From: SHYQ01 sp041674525
Lineage (GTDB): Bacteria > Chloroflexota > Dehalococcoidia > UBA2979
Direction: 5' to 3'
DNA length: 64,000 bases
Assembly (NCBI GenBank): GCA_041674525.1
Contig: JBAYVN010000004.1
Span: 1-64,000 of the forward strand
Part shown: one piece after another, positions 16,988 to 24,276 of the stretch
How the letters are laid out: each line of letters opens with the position of its first letter
Numbering within the stretch: position 1 is the stretch's first letter
The notes under the pieces: generated by a model
The model's database searches: none
Told to the model about the DNA's origin: nothing
What the model saw: only the letters and a program-made list of their open reading frames with translations
Made by a program: the position numbers and the translations under genes

Positions 16988-17305
16988 CTACTCGAGGCCC
17001 CAGTACGCGCCTTGCGACGGGAAGACGCTGGTGGTGCGCGTGATCTCGATCGGGCCGTTCAGCGTGTCGGCGACGGAGCGCCAGACAGCGTAGTGCGGCG
17101 CCGCGCGATGCGCCTCGATCGCCGCCTCATCCCGGTACACCTCGTAGAAGTAGTAGACGTTCTCGTCCTGCGCGTCCTGCAGCACGTTGAAGCGCGCGCA
17201 ACCGGGCTCGTCACGCTCGGAACCCAGCGCATCCGCCTCGATGCCTTCGAGGAACCGCTGGCGCTGCTCCGGATGGATCCGCGCCTTCACCCACATCGCG
17301 ATCAT
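16988..17305 (-). CDS. Antibiotic biosynthesis monooxygenase (ABM)-domain protein
   Basis: A 105-residue ferredoxin-like ABM protein: MWVKARIHPEQRQRFLEGI, DEPGCARFNVLQD, YYFYEVYRDEAAIEAH and the C-terminal half HYAVWR. Family members include quinol monooxygenases and heme-degrading enzymes, active as dimers; the substrate is not readable here. A near-ideal AGGAGG lies 5 nt before the ATG. It is downstream of the pirin gene with an 89-nt gap on the same strand. Quinone-related redox work is possible for both but unproven. Confidence 0.82.
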   Translation of the reverse strand: MIAMWVKARIHPEQRQRFLEGIEADALGSERDEPGCARFNVLQDAQDENVYYFYEVYRDEAAIEAHRAAPHYAVWRSVADTLNGPIEITRTTSVFPSQGAYWGLE

Positions 17306-17394
17306 CGCAACCTCCTGCGTCCCGGCACGTGGCGTGCTGCTGCGCATCGTCGCGGATCGGCGGGGGTGGAGCCAGCGGAGGCGGGGCGGGCGCC

Positions 17395-18342
17395 CTAGAC
17401 CGGGATCATGCCCAGCCGGCCGGCGTGGAAATCCTCGAACGCCTGCGCCAGCTCGTCCCGCGTGTTCATCACGAACGGCCCGTACCAGGCCACCGCCTCG
17501 CCGATGGGCTGGCCGCCGAGGATCAGGAGATCGAGGTTTGCGCTCCGGCTGTCCGGTCGCGCGTCCGCGATGGCGGTGATCGAGGCGCCGGGCCCGAACA
17601 TCACGAGCTGCCCCTCGTGCGCCGGCCTGCGATCCGCGCCGAATGCCCCCGCGCCGTTCAGGACATACGCCAGGGCATTGAACGCCGGGTTCCACGGCAG
17701 GCGCATGCGCGTCCCCGGATACAGCGTCGCGTGGATCATCGTGATCGGCGTGTGCGTGACGCCGGGCCCCTCGAGGCCCGCGAGGCCGCCGGCGATCAGG
17801 CGCAGCAGCGCCCCGCCGTCGGCGGACGTGAGCAGCCGCACCTCGCTGCCGCGCAGGTCCTGGTAGCGTGGCGGCAGGAACTTGTCGCGCGCGGGCAGGT
17901 TGACCCACAGCTGGAAGCCGTGGAAGAGCCCGCCCGACACCACCAACGCCTCGGGCGGCTTCTCGATGTGCAGGATGCCGGAGCCGGCGGTCATCCACTG
18001 CGTATCGCCGTTGGTGATCACGCCGCCGCCCCCGTTCGAGTCCTGGTGCTCGAACGTGCCGTCGATCATGTACGTCACGGTCTCGAAGCCGCGGTGCGGG
18101 TGCCACGGCGTCCCCTTCGGCTCGCCCGGGGCGTACTCCACCTCACCCATCTGGTCGAGGTGCACGAAGGGATCCAGGTCCGCGAGGGAGACACCCTGGA
18201 ACGCCCGGCGCACCGGGAAGCCCTCGCCCTCGAACCCCCGTGGCGCCGTGGTGACGCTCCTTACGGGTCGCTCGGGCGCCTCGACGGGGGGATCCGGAAC
18301 ACGCGGGAGGAGCAGGAGATTGTCGACGGTGACGGCGGGCAT
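17395..18342 (-). CDS. Pirin family protein
   Basis: A 315-residue bicupin. The N-terminal cupin carries FVHLDQMGEVEYAPG and HPHRGFETVTYMIDG, which contain the metal-binding His residues and Glu of pirins. The second cupin includes FNALAYVLNGAG. Bacterial pirins are quercetinase-like dioxygenases or redox sensors. The ATG at 18342 is preferred over 18378 because AGAGG lies before it and MPAVTVDNLLLL is the natural first strand. It is divergent from the Fur-family gene across 216 bp. Confidence 0.9.
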   Translation of the reverse strand: MPAVTVDNLLLLPRVPDPPVEAPERPVRSVTTAPRGFEGEGFPVRRAFQGVSLADLDPFVHLDQMGEVEYAPGEPKGTPWHPHRGFETVTYMIDGTFEHQDSNGGGGVITNGDTQWMTAGSGILHIEKPPEALVVSGGLFHGFQLWVNLPARDKFLPPRYQDLRGSEVRLLTSADGGALLRLIAGGLAGLEGPGVTHTPITMIHATLYPGTRMRLPWNPAFNALAYVLNGAGAFGADRRPAHEGQLVMFGPGASITAIADARPDSRSANLDLLILGGQPIGEAVAWYGPFVMNTRDELAQAFEDFHAGRLGMIPV

Positions 18343-18505
18343 GGCGTGGCCTCTCGGCAGCGCGGGGGAACTCGGCAATGACGGACGGCTGGGCTTCGCA
18401 TGCTGACGTTCGCGTGCCTTCTAGTGTAAATCACCCTGACCGCCCCCCTCCCCCGCGCCTCCGGCGGCCACCTGAAGCGAACTGGGCACCCGTCCCTTAT
18501 CGCGC

Positions 18506-18535
18506 TTGCATGCTATTGCTACTATTCGCGATAGT
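18506..18535 (+). promoter_or_regulatory. Candidate promoter of the Fur-ECF operon
   Basis: TTGCAT (18506-18511), an 18-bp spacer and GATAGT (18530-18535). The -10 element lies inside the palindrome at 18515-18541, so a bound repressor would block polymerase. Confidence 0.35.
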
Positions 18536-18541
18536 AGGAAT
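18515..18541. promoter_or_regulatory. Fur-family operator candidate (27-nt inverted repeat)
   Basis: ATTGCTACTAT, a 5-nt centre TCGCG, then ATAGTAGGAAT: arms match at 10 of 11 positions. The inner 19 nt (18519-18537) are perfect in the arms, the size of a Fur/Zur/Nur box. It lies 18 nt before the Fur-family ATG, suggesting autoregulation of this gene and the Ni/Co transporter behind it. Confidence 0.7.
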
Positions 18542-18558
18542 GCGGACGGGGAGCCTCG

Positions 18559-19023
18559 ATGCCACACGACGAGCCCGATGTCGCCCGCGCGATCCGCGCC
18601 AGCGGACGTCGCCTGACGATCCAGCGCGCGATGATCCTCAGGGCCCTCCACCAGCTCCCGGGCCACTCCACCGCCGAGCAGATCCACGCGCGCGTCTCCG
18701 CGGACGACCGGAGCGCCGAGATGGCCGTGTCCACCGTATACCGCACCCTGGACGCGCTGGCCGACATGGGCCTGGTTTCCGCCAGCGCGAACAGCGCGGG
18801 CGTCACCACGTACGAGTGGGCCGCGCCGGGAACATCGCACCACCACCTGATCTGCGACCACTGCGGTCGCGCCGAGGAGGTCGACCTCGCGTCGCTGGCC
18901 GCACTCCGCGCGGAGGTGCTGCGCGAGCACGGCTTCGCCGTGGACCTGCGGCACATGGCGATGCGCGGGACCTGCGCGCGGTGCACGGAGAGACACGAGA
19001 CCGAACAGGAGGCGAAGCGATGA
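18559..19023 (+). CDS. Fur-family metalloregulator
   Basis: A 154-residue repressor with a winged-helix N-terminal half (RLTIQRAMILRALHQLPGH, STVYRTLDALADMGLV) and a metal-binding C-terminal half (GTSHHHLICDHCGRAEEVD, then CARC). Two CxxC pairs form the structural zinc site, and HHH is the regulatory site. Its stop overlaps the next start (ATGA), so it is coupled to the nickel/cobalt ECF genes. A nickel-responsive Nur-like role is the best inference; Zur or cobalt sensing is not excluded. Confidence 0.9.
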   Translation: MPHDEPDVARAIRASGRRLTIQRAMILRALHQLPGHSTAEQIHARVSADDRSAEMAVSTVYRTLDALADMGLVSASANSAGVTTYEWAAPGTSHHHLICDHCGRAEEVDLASLAALRAEVLREHGFAVDLRHMAMRGTCARCTERHETEQEAKR

Positions 19024-19721
19024 TATCGATCGGCCTGGCGGCACTGGCGCCGTCAACCGGACCGGCGATGCATATCCCGGACGGATTCCTCAGCGCGCCG
19101 GTGTCCATCGCGGGGTGGGTGGTGGCGGTCGTGGCGGTCGCGTTCGCGGCGCGGCGGGCCGAGCGCCAGATGAACGATCGCGCCGTACCGCTGATGGGCG
19201 TGATGGCCGCGTTCGTCTTCGCGACGCAGATGATGAACTTCCCGGTCGCGGGCGGGACCTCCGGCCACCTGCTGGGCGGGGCGCTCGTGGCGATCCTCCT
19301 TGGACCGTGGGCGGCGATGATCGTGATGGCGGCCGTGATCGGCCTCCAGGCGGTGCTGTTCCAGGACGGCGGCCTCGTCGCCCTGGGCGCGAACATCACC
19401 AACATGGGCGTGGTCACGGTGGCGATCGGCTACCTGGGCTTCCGCCTGCTGTCGCCGCTGACGCGAGGCAACGCGGGCTACATGCTCGCCGCCGGCATCG
19501 CAGCGTGGCTGTCGGTTGTCGTGTCCTCCGTCCTCTGCGCCATCGAGCTCGGCGTCTCCGGCACCTCCCCGCTGTCGGTCGCTCTGCCGGCGATGGCCGG
19601 GCTGCACGTGCTCATCGGCCTGGGCGAAGCGGCGATCACCGCTGCGGCGCTGTCGTTCATCCGGGTCACCAGTCCCGGGCTCCTCGTCCCGTCCGTAGTG
19701 CCTCCGGAGAGCGCATCATGA
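19020..19721 (+). CDS. cbiM: ECF transporter S component, CbiM/NikM type
   Basis: A 233-residue polytopic protein that binds Ni2+ or Co2+ and passes it through the ECF module. A short leader (MISIGLAALAPSTGPA) precedes MHIPDGFLS; in this family the processed N-terminal Met-His sequence coordinates the metal. HIPDG is the form I associate with NikM, while cobalt CbiM usually has HIMEG. NFPVAGGTSGHLLGG and GANITNMG are family motifs. Overlaps at both ends (ATGA upstream with the Fur gene, ATGA downstream) show coupling. Confidence 0.88.
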   Translation: MISIGLAALAPSTGPAMHIPDGFLSAPVSIAGWVVAVVAVAFAARRAERQMNDRAVPLMGVMAAFVFATQMMNFPVAGGTSGHLLGGALVAILLGPWAAMIVMAAVIGLQAVLFQDGGLVALGANITNMGVVTVAIGYLGFRLLSPLTRGNAGYMLAAGIAAWLSVVVSSVLCAIELGVSGTSPLSVALPAMAGLHVLIGLGEAAITAAALSFIRVTSPGLLVPSVVPPESAS

Positions 19722-20020
19722 CGCAGACTTCGCATCGCAAGCTCATCCTGACGGGCATCGTGCTGGCGATCGTGATCGCCGCGGCGTCGGCGTTCCTCGC
19801 CTCCGGCAGCCCGGATGGCCTGGAGCGCGTGGCCGAGGACCACGGATTCATCGAACGCGCACAGGGGGCGTGGTACAGCGCGCTGCCGGACTACACCGTC
19901 CCCGGCCTTGGCGACGGCGCCGCCTCGACGATCGCCGCGGGCGCGGTCGGCGTGCTGGCGGTCACCGCGGTATCGATCGGTGCAGGGGCGCTGATTCGCC
20001 GCCGCTCGCGAAACCTGTAG
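19718..20020 (+). CDS. PDGLE-domain protein (CbiN/NikN component)
   Basis: A 100-residue protein with two membrane helices, about residues 8-28 and 68-88, and the signature GSPDGLERVAEDHGF between them. It is the small auxiliary component that works with the CbiM/NikM S-component in Ni/Co uptake. It overlaps cbiM by ATGA and ends 3 nt before the CbiQ start. The basic end RRRSRNL lies on the cytoplasmic side. Confidence 0.88.
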   Translation: MTQTSHRKLILTGIVLAIVIAAASAFLASGSPDGLERVAEDHGFIERAQGAWYSALPDYTVPGLGDGAASTIAAGAVGVLAVTAVSIGAGALIRRRSRNL

Positions 20021-20023
20021 CGC

Positions 20024-20818
20024 TTGTCCGCCCTCGCCAGCCTCGGAGAGCGGTACGCCGCACGAGACAGTGCCGTTCACCGCGCCGACGCACGGGTGAA
20101 GGTGCCCGCCGGGCTGCTCACCATCCTCGCGATATCGCTGACGCCCGAGGGTGCGTGGGGCGTGCTGGCGCTGCTGGCGCTGGCGGTCGTGGCGCTCACG
20201 GCGGCGGCGCGGTTCGATGCCGGGTTCATGCTGCGCCGGTCGATCCTCGCGCTCCCATTCGTGGCCGCCGCCGTCCCGCTGGTGGTGACGCGCCCGGGCG
20301 AGACGCTGTTCGCCGTGCCGTTCCTGGGCTGGGACGCCAGCCGGGAGGGCGTGGTGGCCGTGCTCACCATCTGCGGCAAGTCGTGGCTCTCCGTCCTGTT
20401 CGCGGTGCTGCTCACGGCCACGACGCCGGTCGCGGAGATCCTTCGCGCGCTGCGCGCGCTGGGTATGCCGCGGCTCCTCGTCGCCACGGTGTTCTTCGCG
20501 TACCGATACTTCTTCGTCATCGGCGAGGAGGCGATCCGCCTGATGCGCGCACGCGAGAGCCGCAGCGCGGCGCTCCCCGGCCGCCACGCGGGGGGCACGG
20601 CGTGGTGGCGCGCCGCGGTGCTGGGTCACATGATCGGCTCGCTCTTCTCGCGCTCGCTCGATCGAAGCGAGCGGGTGTACGCAGCCATGCAGGCCCGGGG
20701 CTTCACCGGGGACCTGCGCTTCCTGGACACCCCTGCGGTGCGCGGCGTGGATGCGGTCGCAGGCGCGCTGCTGGTTGGCTATGCCTTCGCCATCGAGATC
20801 GGAGCGCGACTCGTATGA
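20024..20818 (+). CDS. cbiQ: ECF transporter T component CbiQ
   Basis: A 264-residue membrane protein with five or so helices. The coupling motifs ALRALGMPRLLV and MQARGFTGDLRF, with the Ala-Arg-Gly core, are where T components touch the ATPase. TTG is used as start, 3 nt after the previous stop, and the first residues SALASLGERYAARDSAVHRADARVK are normal for CbiQ. Its stop overlaps the cbiO ATG. Confidence 0.9.
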   Translation: MSALASLGERYAARDSAVHRADARVKVPAGLLTILAISLTPEGAWGVLALLALAVVALTAAARFDAGFMLRRSILALPFVAAAVPLVVTRPGETLFAVPFLGWDASREGVVAVLTICGKSWLSVLFAVLLTATTPVAEILRALRALGMPRLLVATVFFAYRYFFVIGEEAIRLMRARESRSAALPGRHAGGTAWWRAAVLGHMIGSLFSRSLDRSERVYAAMQARGFTGDLRFLDTPAVRGVDAVAGALLVGYAFAIEIGARLV

Positions 20819-21564
20819 CATCGCCCGCGGTTCCCGCGCTGGACGTGCGCCACCTGCGCTACGTCTACCCGGACGGGACGCCCGGCCTCCAGGACGTGTC
20901 GCTGCGTGTCGAGCCCGGTGAGCGCGTCGCGCTCATCGGTCCCAACGGCGCGGGGAAGTCCACGCTGGCGCTCAACCTGAACGGCATCCTGCGCGCGCAG
21001 TCCGGCAGCGTGCACGTGCTCGGCGAGCCGCTGACCGACGCCACGATGCGCTCGATCCGTGCGCGCGTGGGGCTCCTCTTCTCGAACCCCGATGATCAGC
21101 TGTTCTCTCCCACGGTCCTGGACGACGTGGCGTACGGGCCGCTGCACATGGGCCTGGACCGCGACGAGGTGCTCCGACGCTCACGGGAGGCGCTCGCCGC
21201 GGTGGGGATGGAGGGCTTCGAGGGGCGCGTGCCGCACCGCATGAGCCTGGGACAGAAGAAGCGCGTGGCGATCGCGACCGTCCTGTCGATGGGCGCCCCG
21301 ATCCTCGTGCTCGACGAGCCAACGGCGAGCCTCGACCCAATGTCCCGCCGCGGGCTGATCGACCTGCTCGCCACGCTCCCGCTCACACTCGTCGTCGCGA
21401 CGCACGACCTGGGGATGGTCGCGGACCTGCTGCCGCGGACGGTGGTGCTGGACGATGGGCGGGTCATGGCGGACCGGCCGAGCCGAGACGTGCTGAACGA
21501 CGGCGCCCTGCTGCGCGCGCACTCGCTGGAGCCACTGTCCGCGCACGGCCACCCGCACGCGTAG
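20815..21564 (+). CDS. cbiO: ECF transporter ATPase CbiO
   Basis: A 249-residue ABC ATPase that powers nickel/cobalt uptake. Walker A is GPNGAGKST (about residues 39-47), the Q-loop SNPDDQLFS, Walker B ILVLDEPTASLD, and the H-loop VVATHDLGM. The signature reads MSLGQKKR instead of LSGGQ, a variation seen in some CbiO proteins. The tail HGHPHA could bind metal. Only one ATPase gene is present, so it should act as a homodimer. Confidence 0.92.
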   Translation: MTSPAVPALDVRHLRYVYPDGTPGLQDVSLRVEPGERVALIGPNGAGKSTLALNLNGILRAQSGSVHVLGEPLTDATMRSIRARVGLLFSNPDDQLFSPTVLDDVAYGPLHMGLDRDEVLRRSREALAAVGMEGFEGRVPHRMSLGQKKRVAIATVLSMGAPILVLDEPTASLDPMSRRGLIDLLATLPLTLVVATHDLGMVADLLPRTVVLDDGRVMADRPSRDVLNDGALLRAHSLEPLSAHGHPHA

Positions 21565-21741
21565 CGCGGCGCGGCGCGTCCCGCGAAGCTGCTGCGTATC
21601 GACACCACAATCCCCGGGGAAGCGCGTGAGGCTCAGGCGCACCGCCGTTCGGGCGGCGACCCGGGCGCTGTGCCGTCAGACGCACGCCGTCAGAGCCCCA
21701 CGCCTTAGCCGCCGGCGCCTCAGCCGCCGGCGCTTCAGCCG

Positions 21742-23082
21742 CTATGCCTTCAGGTACGTCCAGTCCGGCTGCTTGAGGGCGTACTTCTCGTCGTAGGTGA
21801 AGCCGCGCCCCGGCTCGTAGTCCTTCATCTTCGGGATCGTCATGTCGTGGCGCAGGTTGCACACGCCGTCCAGGTGCGCCCGGAAGTCATCCGGGAAGCG
21901 CTCGATGAAGGCGGAGATGACCAGCTGCTCCGAGACGGGGAGCGCGCAGCGGTGCCCGCCCGTCACCCACGAGGCGATGTCCAGGATCTCCTCGACGTCG
22001 TCGCGGCGCGCGCGACCGTCCAGCAGCGCGCGCAGGCGCTGCGTGATCTCCCTCGATCCGAGCTTGCAAGAGGTGCACTGGTTGCACGACTCGATCGAGA
22101 GGAAGTGCGAGAAGACGTAGGCGGCCTGCACCGCGCACGCGGTGTTGTCCGCGACGATGAAGCCGCCCGACCCCAGCCCGCTGCCGGCGTTCCGGAGCGC
22201 ATCGAAGTCCAGCGGGGTGTCCAGCATCGCCTCCGTGACCAGGGGACCGGCGACGCCGGGGAATACCATCTTCACCCGCTGACCACGCGGCCCGCCGCCG
22301 TGCTCGTAGATCAGCTCGCGGAGCGTCACGCCCAGGGGGAGCTCCAGGACGTTCGGCTGCTTCACGTCCCCGGAGACGCAAAAGATCATCGTGCCGGGCG
22401 TGGTGGGCGTGCCCTCCGCGCGGAACCACTGGGGGCCGTTCTTCACGATGTTGGCGACGTGCGAGAGCGTCTCCACGTTGTTGACGACGGTCGGGTTGTT
22501 GTGCCGCTCGTCCGGCCCCGCCCATGCGCCCGAGAACAGGCCCTGCATGTACGGCGGGAAGACGCGAGGCATGGGCAGGCCGCCATCGACCACGGAGACG
22601 AGTGCCTTCTCCTCGCCGAACAGGTACTCGTCAGGGCCGTAGACCAGCTCCACGTGGTCCATCATCGGCGTGGCGAACTTCATCTCCTCGTACGCGCGCT
22701 CGATCCGCTCAATCTCCGGCGCGTACGAGGCCTTCGTCACCACGTACGCCGTCTCGGCGTTGAGGACGTGCTGCGCGATCGCGAGACCCTCCAGCATCCG
22801 GTAGGGGTTGTGGCGGATCAGGAAGCGGTCCTTGAAGGTGCCCGGCTCGCCCTCGGCGGCATTGCAGCAGATGAAGTGGCGCTCGCACTCGGAGTCGCGG
22901 ATGCCCTGCCACTTGATCGCCGTGGGGAACCCGGCCCCGCCGCGGCCGCGCAACCCGGCGGCCCGCAGCATGCCGATAACGTCGTCCGGGTTCATGGAGC
23001 GCGCCCGGATGTACCCCTCCCCGCCCCCGCGATCGAGGTAGTCCGTCAGCGAAGTTACGGGGCCCTGTTCATCGATCAGCAT
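21742..23082 (-). CDS. NuoF-like NADH/FMN-binding flavoprotein
   Basis: A 446-residue relative of complex I subunit NuoF. The FMN/NADH site is GLRGRGGAGFP (about 43-53) with ICCNAAEGEPGTFKDR and YLFGEEKALVSV. An SLBB-like strand region follows, and then the N3-type 4Fe-4S Cys set ESCNQCTSCKLG plus HRCALP. Real NuoF normally has ESCGKCTPCREG and a TICALG-like fourth Cys, so this copy is divergent. No other nuo gene is near; it may serve a soluble NAD-linked dehydrogenase. It heads downstream of the zinc-ribbon gene, after a 180-nt gap. Confidence 0.85.
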   Translation of the reverse strand: MLIDEQGPVTSLTDYLDRGGGEGYIRARSMNPDDVIGMLRAAGLRGRGGAGFPTAIKWQGIRDSECERHFICCNAAEGEPGTFKDRFLIRHNPYRMLEGLAIAQHVLNAETAYVVTKASYAPEIERIERAYEEMKFATPMMDHVELVYGPDEYLFGEEKALVSVVDGGLPMPRVFPPYMQGLFSGAWAGPDERHNNPTVVNNVETLSHVANIVKNGPQWFRAEGTPTTPGTMIFCVSGDVKQPNVLELPLGVTLRELIYEHGGGPRGQRVKMVFPGVAGPLVTEAMLDTPLDFDALRNAGSGLGSGGFIVADNTACAVQAAYVFSHFLSIESCNQCTSCKLGSREITQRLRALLDGRARRDDVEEILDIASWVTGGHRCALPVSEQLVISAFIERFPDDFRAHLDGVCNLRHDMTIPKMKDYEPGRGFTYDEKYALKQPDWTYLKA

Positions 23083-23262
23083 GTGCGCACTCTCCGAGCA
23101 AACAACGCCGGTTCGCCGTCGCGGGACCAGGATAGCGGTGCGCGGCGATCTTCCTTGGACGCCGACATCTATGCAAGCGACCCGCAGGAACTGGTAGGGC
23201 TCGCCCCGCCGCCCCGCGCTTCGTCGCTCGACCGTGCGACGCGCCTCGCCTGCCCGCCAGCG

Positions 23263-24276
23263 TCACTGGCGGTTCGCGGGCGCCGCGGCGAGGACGGCGT
23301 CCAGCAGGCGCTGCTCGTCGCTCCCGGCCGGGTAGAGGCGGGACAGCGCGTCCGCGATGCGGAGGAACTGGGGTCCCCGATCCTCCTCGGCGCGCAGCAG
23401 GGCCTGCAGCGCCTCGGTGCGGCCGTTTGCCTGCAGCAGCATGGCCGTGTGCAGGCGGTCGAGGGCGGTCGCGCCGGGCGACAGCCGGGGCTCGCCGTCC
23501 GCACCCAGCAGTTGAGGAGCGCGCGCGGAGAGCGGGAGCAGGCGCACCTCGCCCGCCTCGGTGCCGATGATCCGGCCCTCCCAGTCCTCGAGGTGGATGC
23601 CCAGGGGCTTCGTGAATGACCGCACGACCTCGGGCACCAGTCCCCGCCCGGAGGGTGGAGCCTCCGGCTGGTCCGCGGGCGGCTCGGTCCACAGCAGGAA
23701 GAGCACGGTGAGCCGCGCGTCGGACTCGATCGAGTCCGATGCACCGCCGCCCACCTCGGCGCCCACGGCGCCGAACGCGCTGTCGAGCGCGGCGCGTCCC
23801 AGCACCTCCCACACGTAGGCGAGGTAGCCCCGCAGGTGGGGCTCGGTGGCCTCCGGGTCGCCGCCGAGCGGGATCGGGCGCCCCACGATGTCCTGGACGC
23901 GGGAGTAGCCGCCCCAGATCTGGATCGCGGGGCCGATGCACGCGGAGAAGACGTCGCCGCCGCGGATCCCGGTCGCCCGCAGCTGCTCCATCCACGGCCC
24001 GACCTGCCCCCGCAGCTCGGCGAGCACCTCGGACCAAGGTGCGATGCCCTCCGGGTGCGGATGGCCGCCCATCCACTCCTCGTTCGCCAGGACGGTCCGC
24101 CGCCACGTCGCGAGGTTCATCGAGGGCATCGGGGCGGGCTCGGAGGGGGCGGCTACCACCCGCTCGCACGGCGTCTCGTCGGTGGGGCAGAGCAGCGGGT
24201 CGTCGGCGCGGGTGGCCGGCCGCGTCACCTCGTACGCCTTGCCGCAGGTGGGGCAGCGGAAGTCGTAGAGCGGCAT
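23263..24276 (-). CDS. FmdB-type zinc-ribbon protein with DUF1156-methylase-like tail
   Basis: A 337-residue protein of unknown function. Residues 1-45 are an FmdB-like zinc ribbon (MPLYDFRCPTCGKAYEV, then CPTDETPC). The rest resembles, by my recollection, the C-terminal non-catalytic part of DUF1156 adenine-specific DNA methylases: CIGPAIQIWGGYSRV, LAYVWEVLGRAAL, SIESDARLTVLF, GEVRLLPL and IADALSRLYP follow the same order. No methylase motif (DPPY/NPPY) is present. Its ATG overlaps the EutA-like stop (ATGA), so it is translated with that reactivase. Function not assigned. Confidence 0.6.
   Translation of the reverse strand: MPLYDFRCPTCGKAYEVTRPATRADDPLLCPTDETPCERVVAAPSEPAPMPSMNLATWRRTVLANEEWMGGHPHPEGIAPWSEVLAELRGQVGPWMEQLRATGIRGGDVFSACIGPAIQIWGGYSRVQDIVGRPIPLGGDPEATEPHLRGYLAYVWEVLGRAALDSAFGAVGAEVGGGASDSIESDARLTVLFLLWTEPPADQPEAPPSGRGLVPEVVRSFTKPLGIHLEDWEGRIIGTEAGEVRLLPLSARAPQLLGADGEPRLSPGATALDRLHTAMLLQANGRTEALQALLRAEEDRGPQFLRIADALSRLYPAGSDEQRLLDAVLAAAPANRQ

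Noticed and set aside
21565..21741. Possible C-terminal extension of the NuoF-like gene with Ala-Pro repeats
   Set aside because: It is in another frame beyond the stop; no frameshift evidence is visible.
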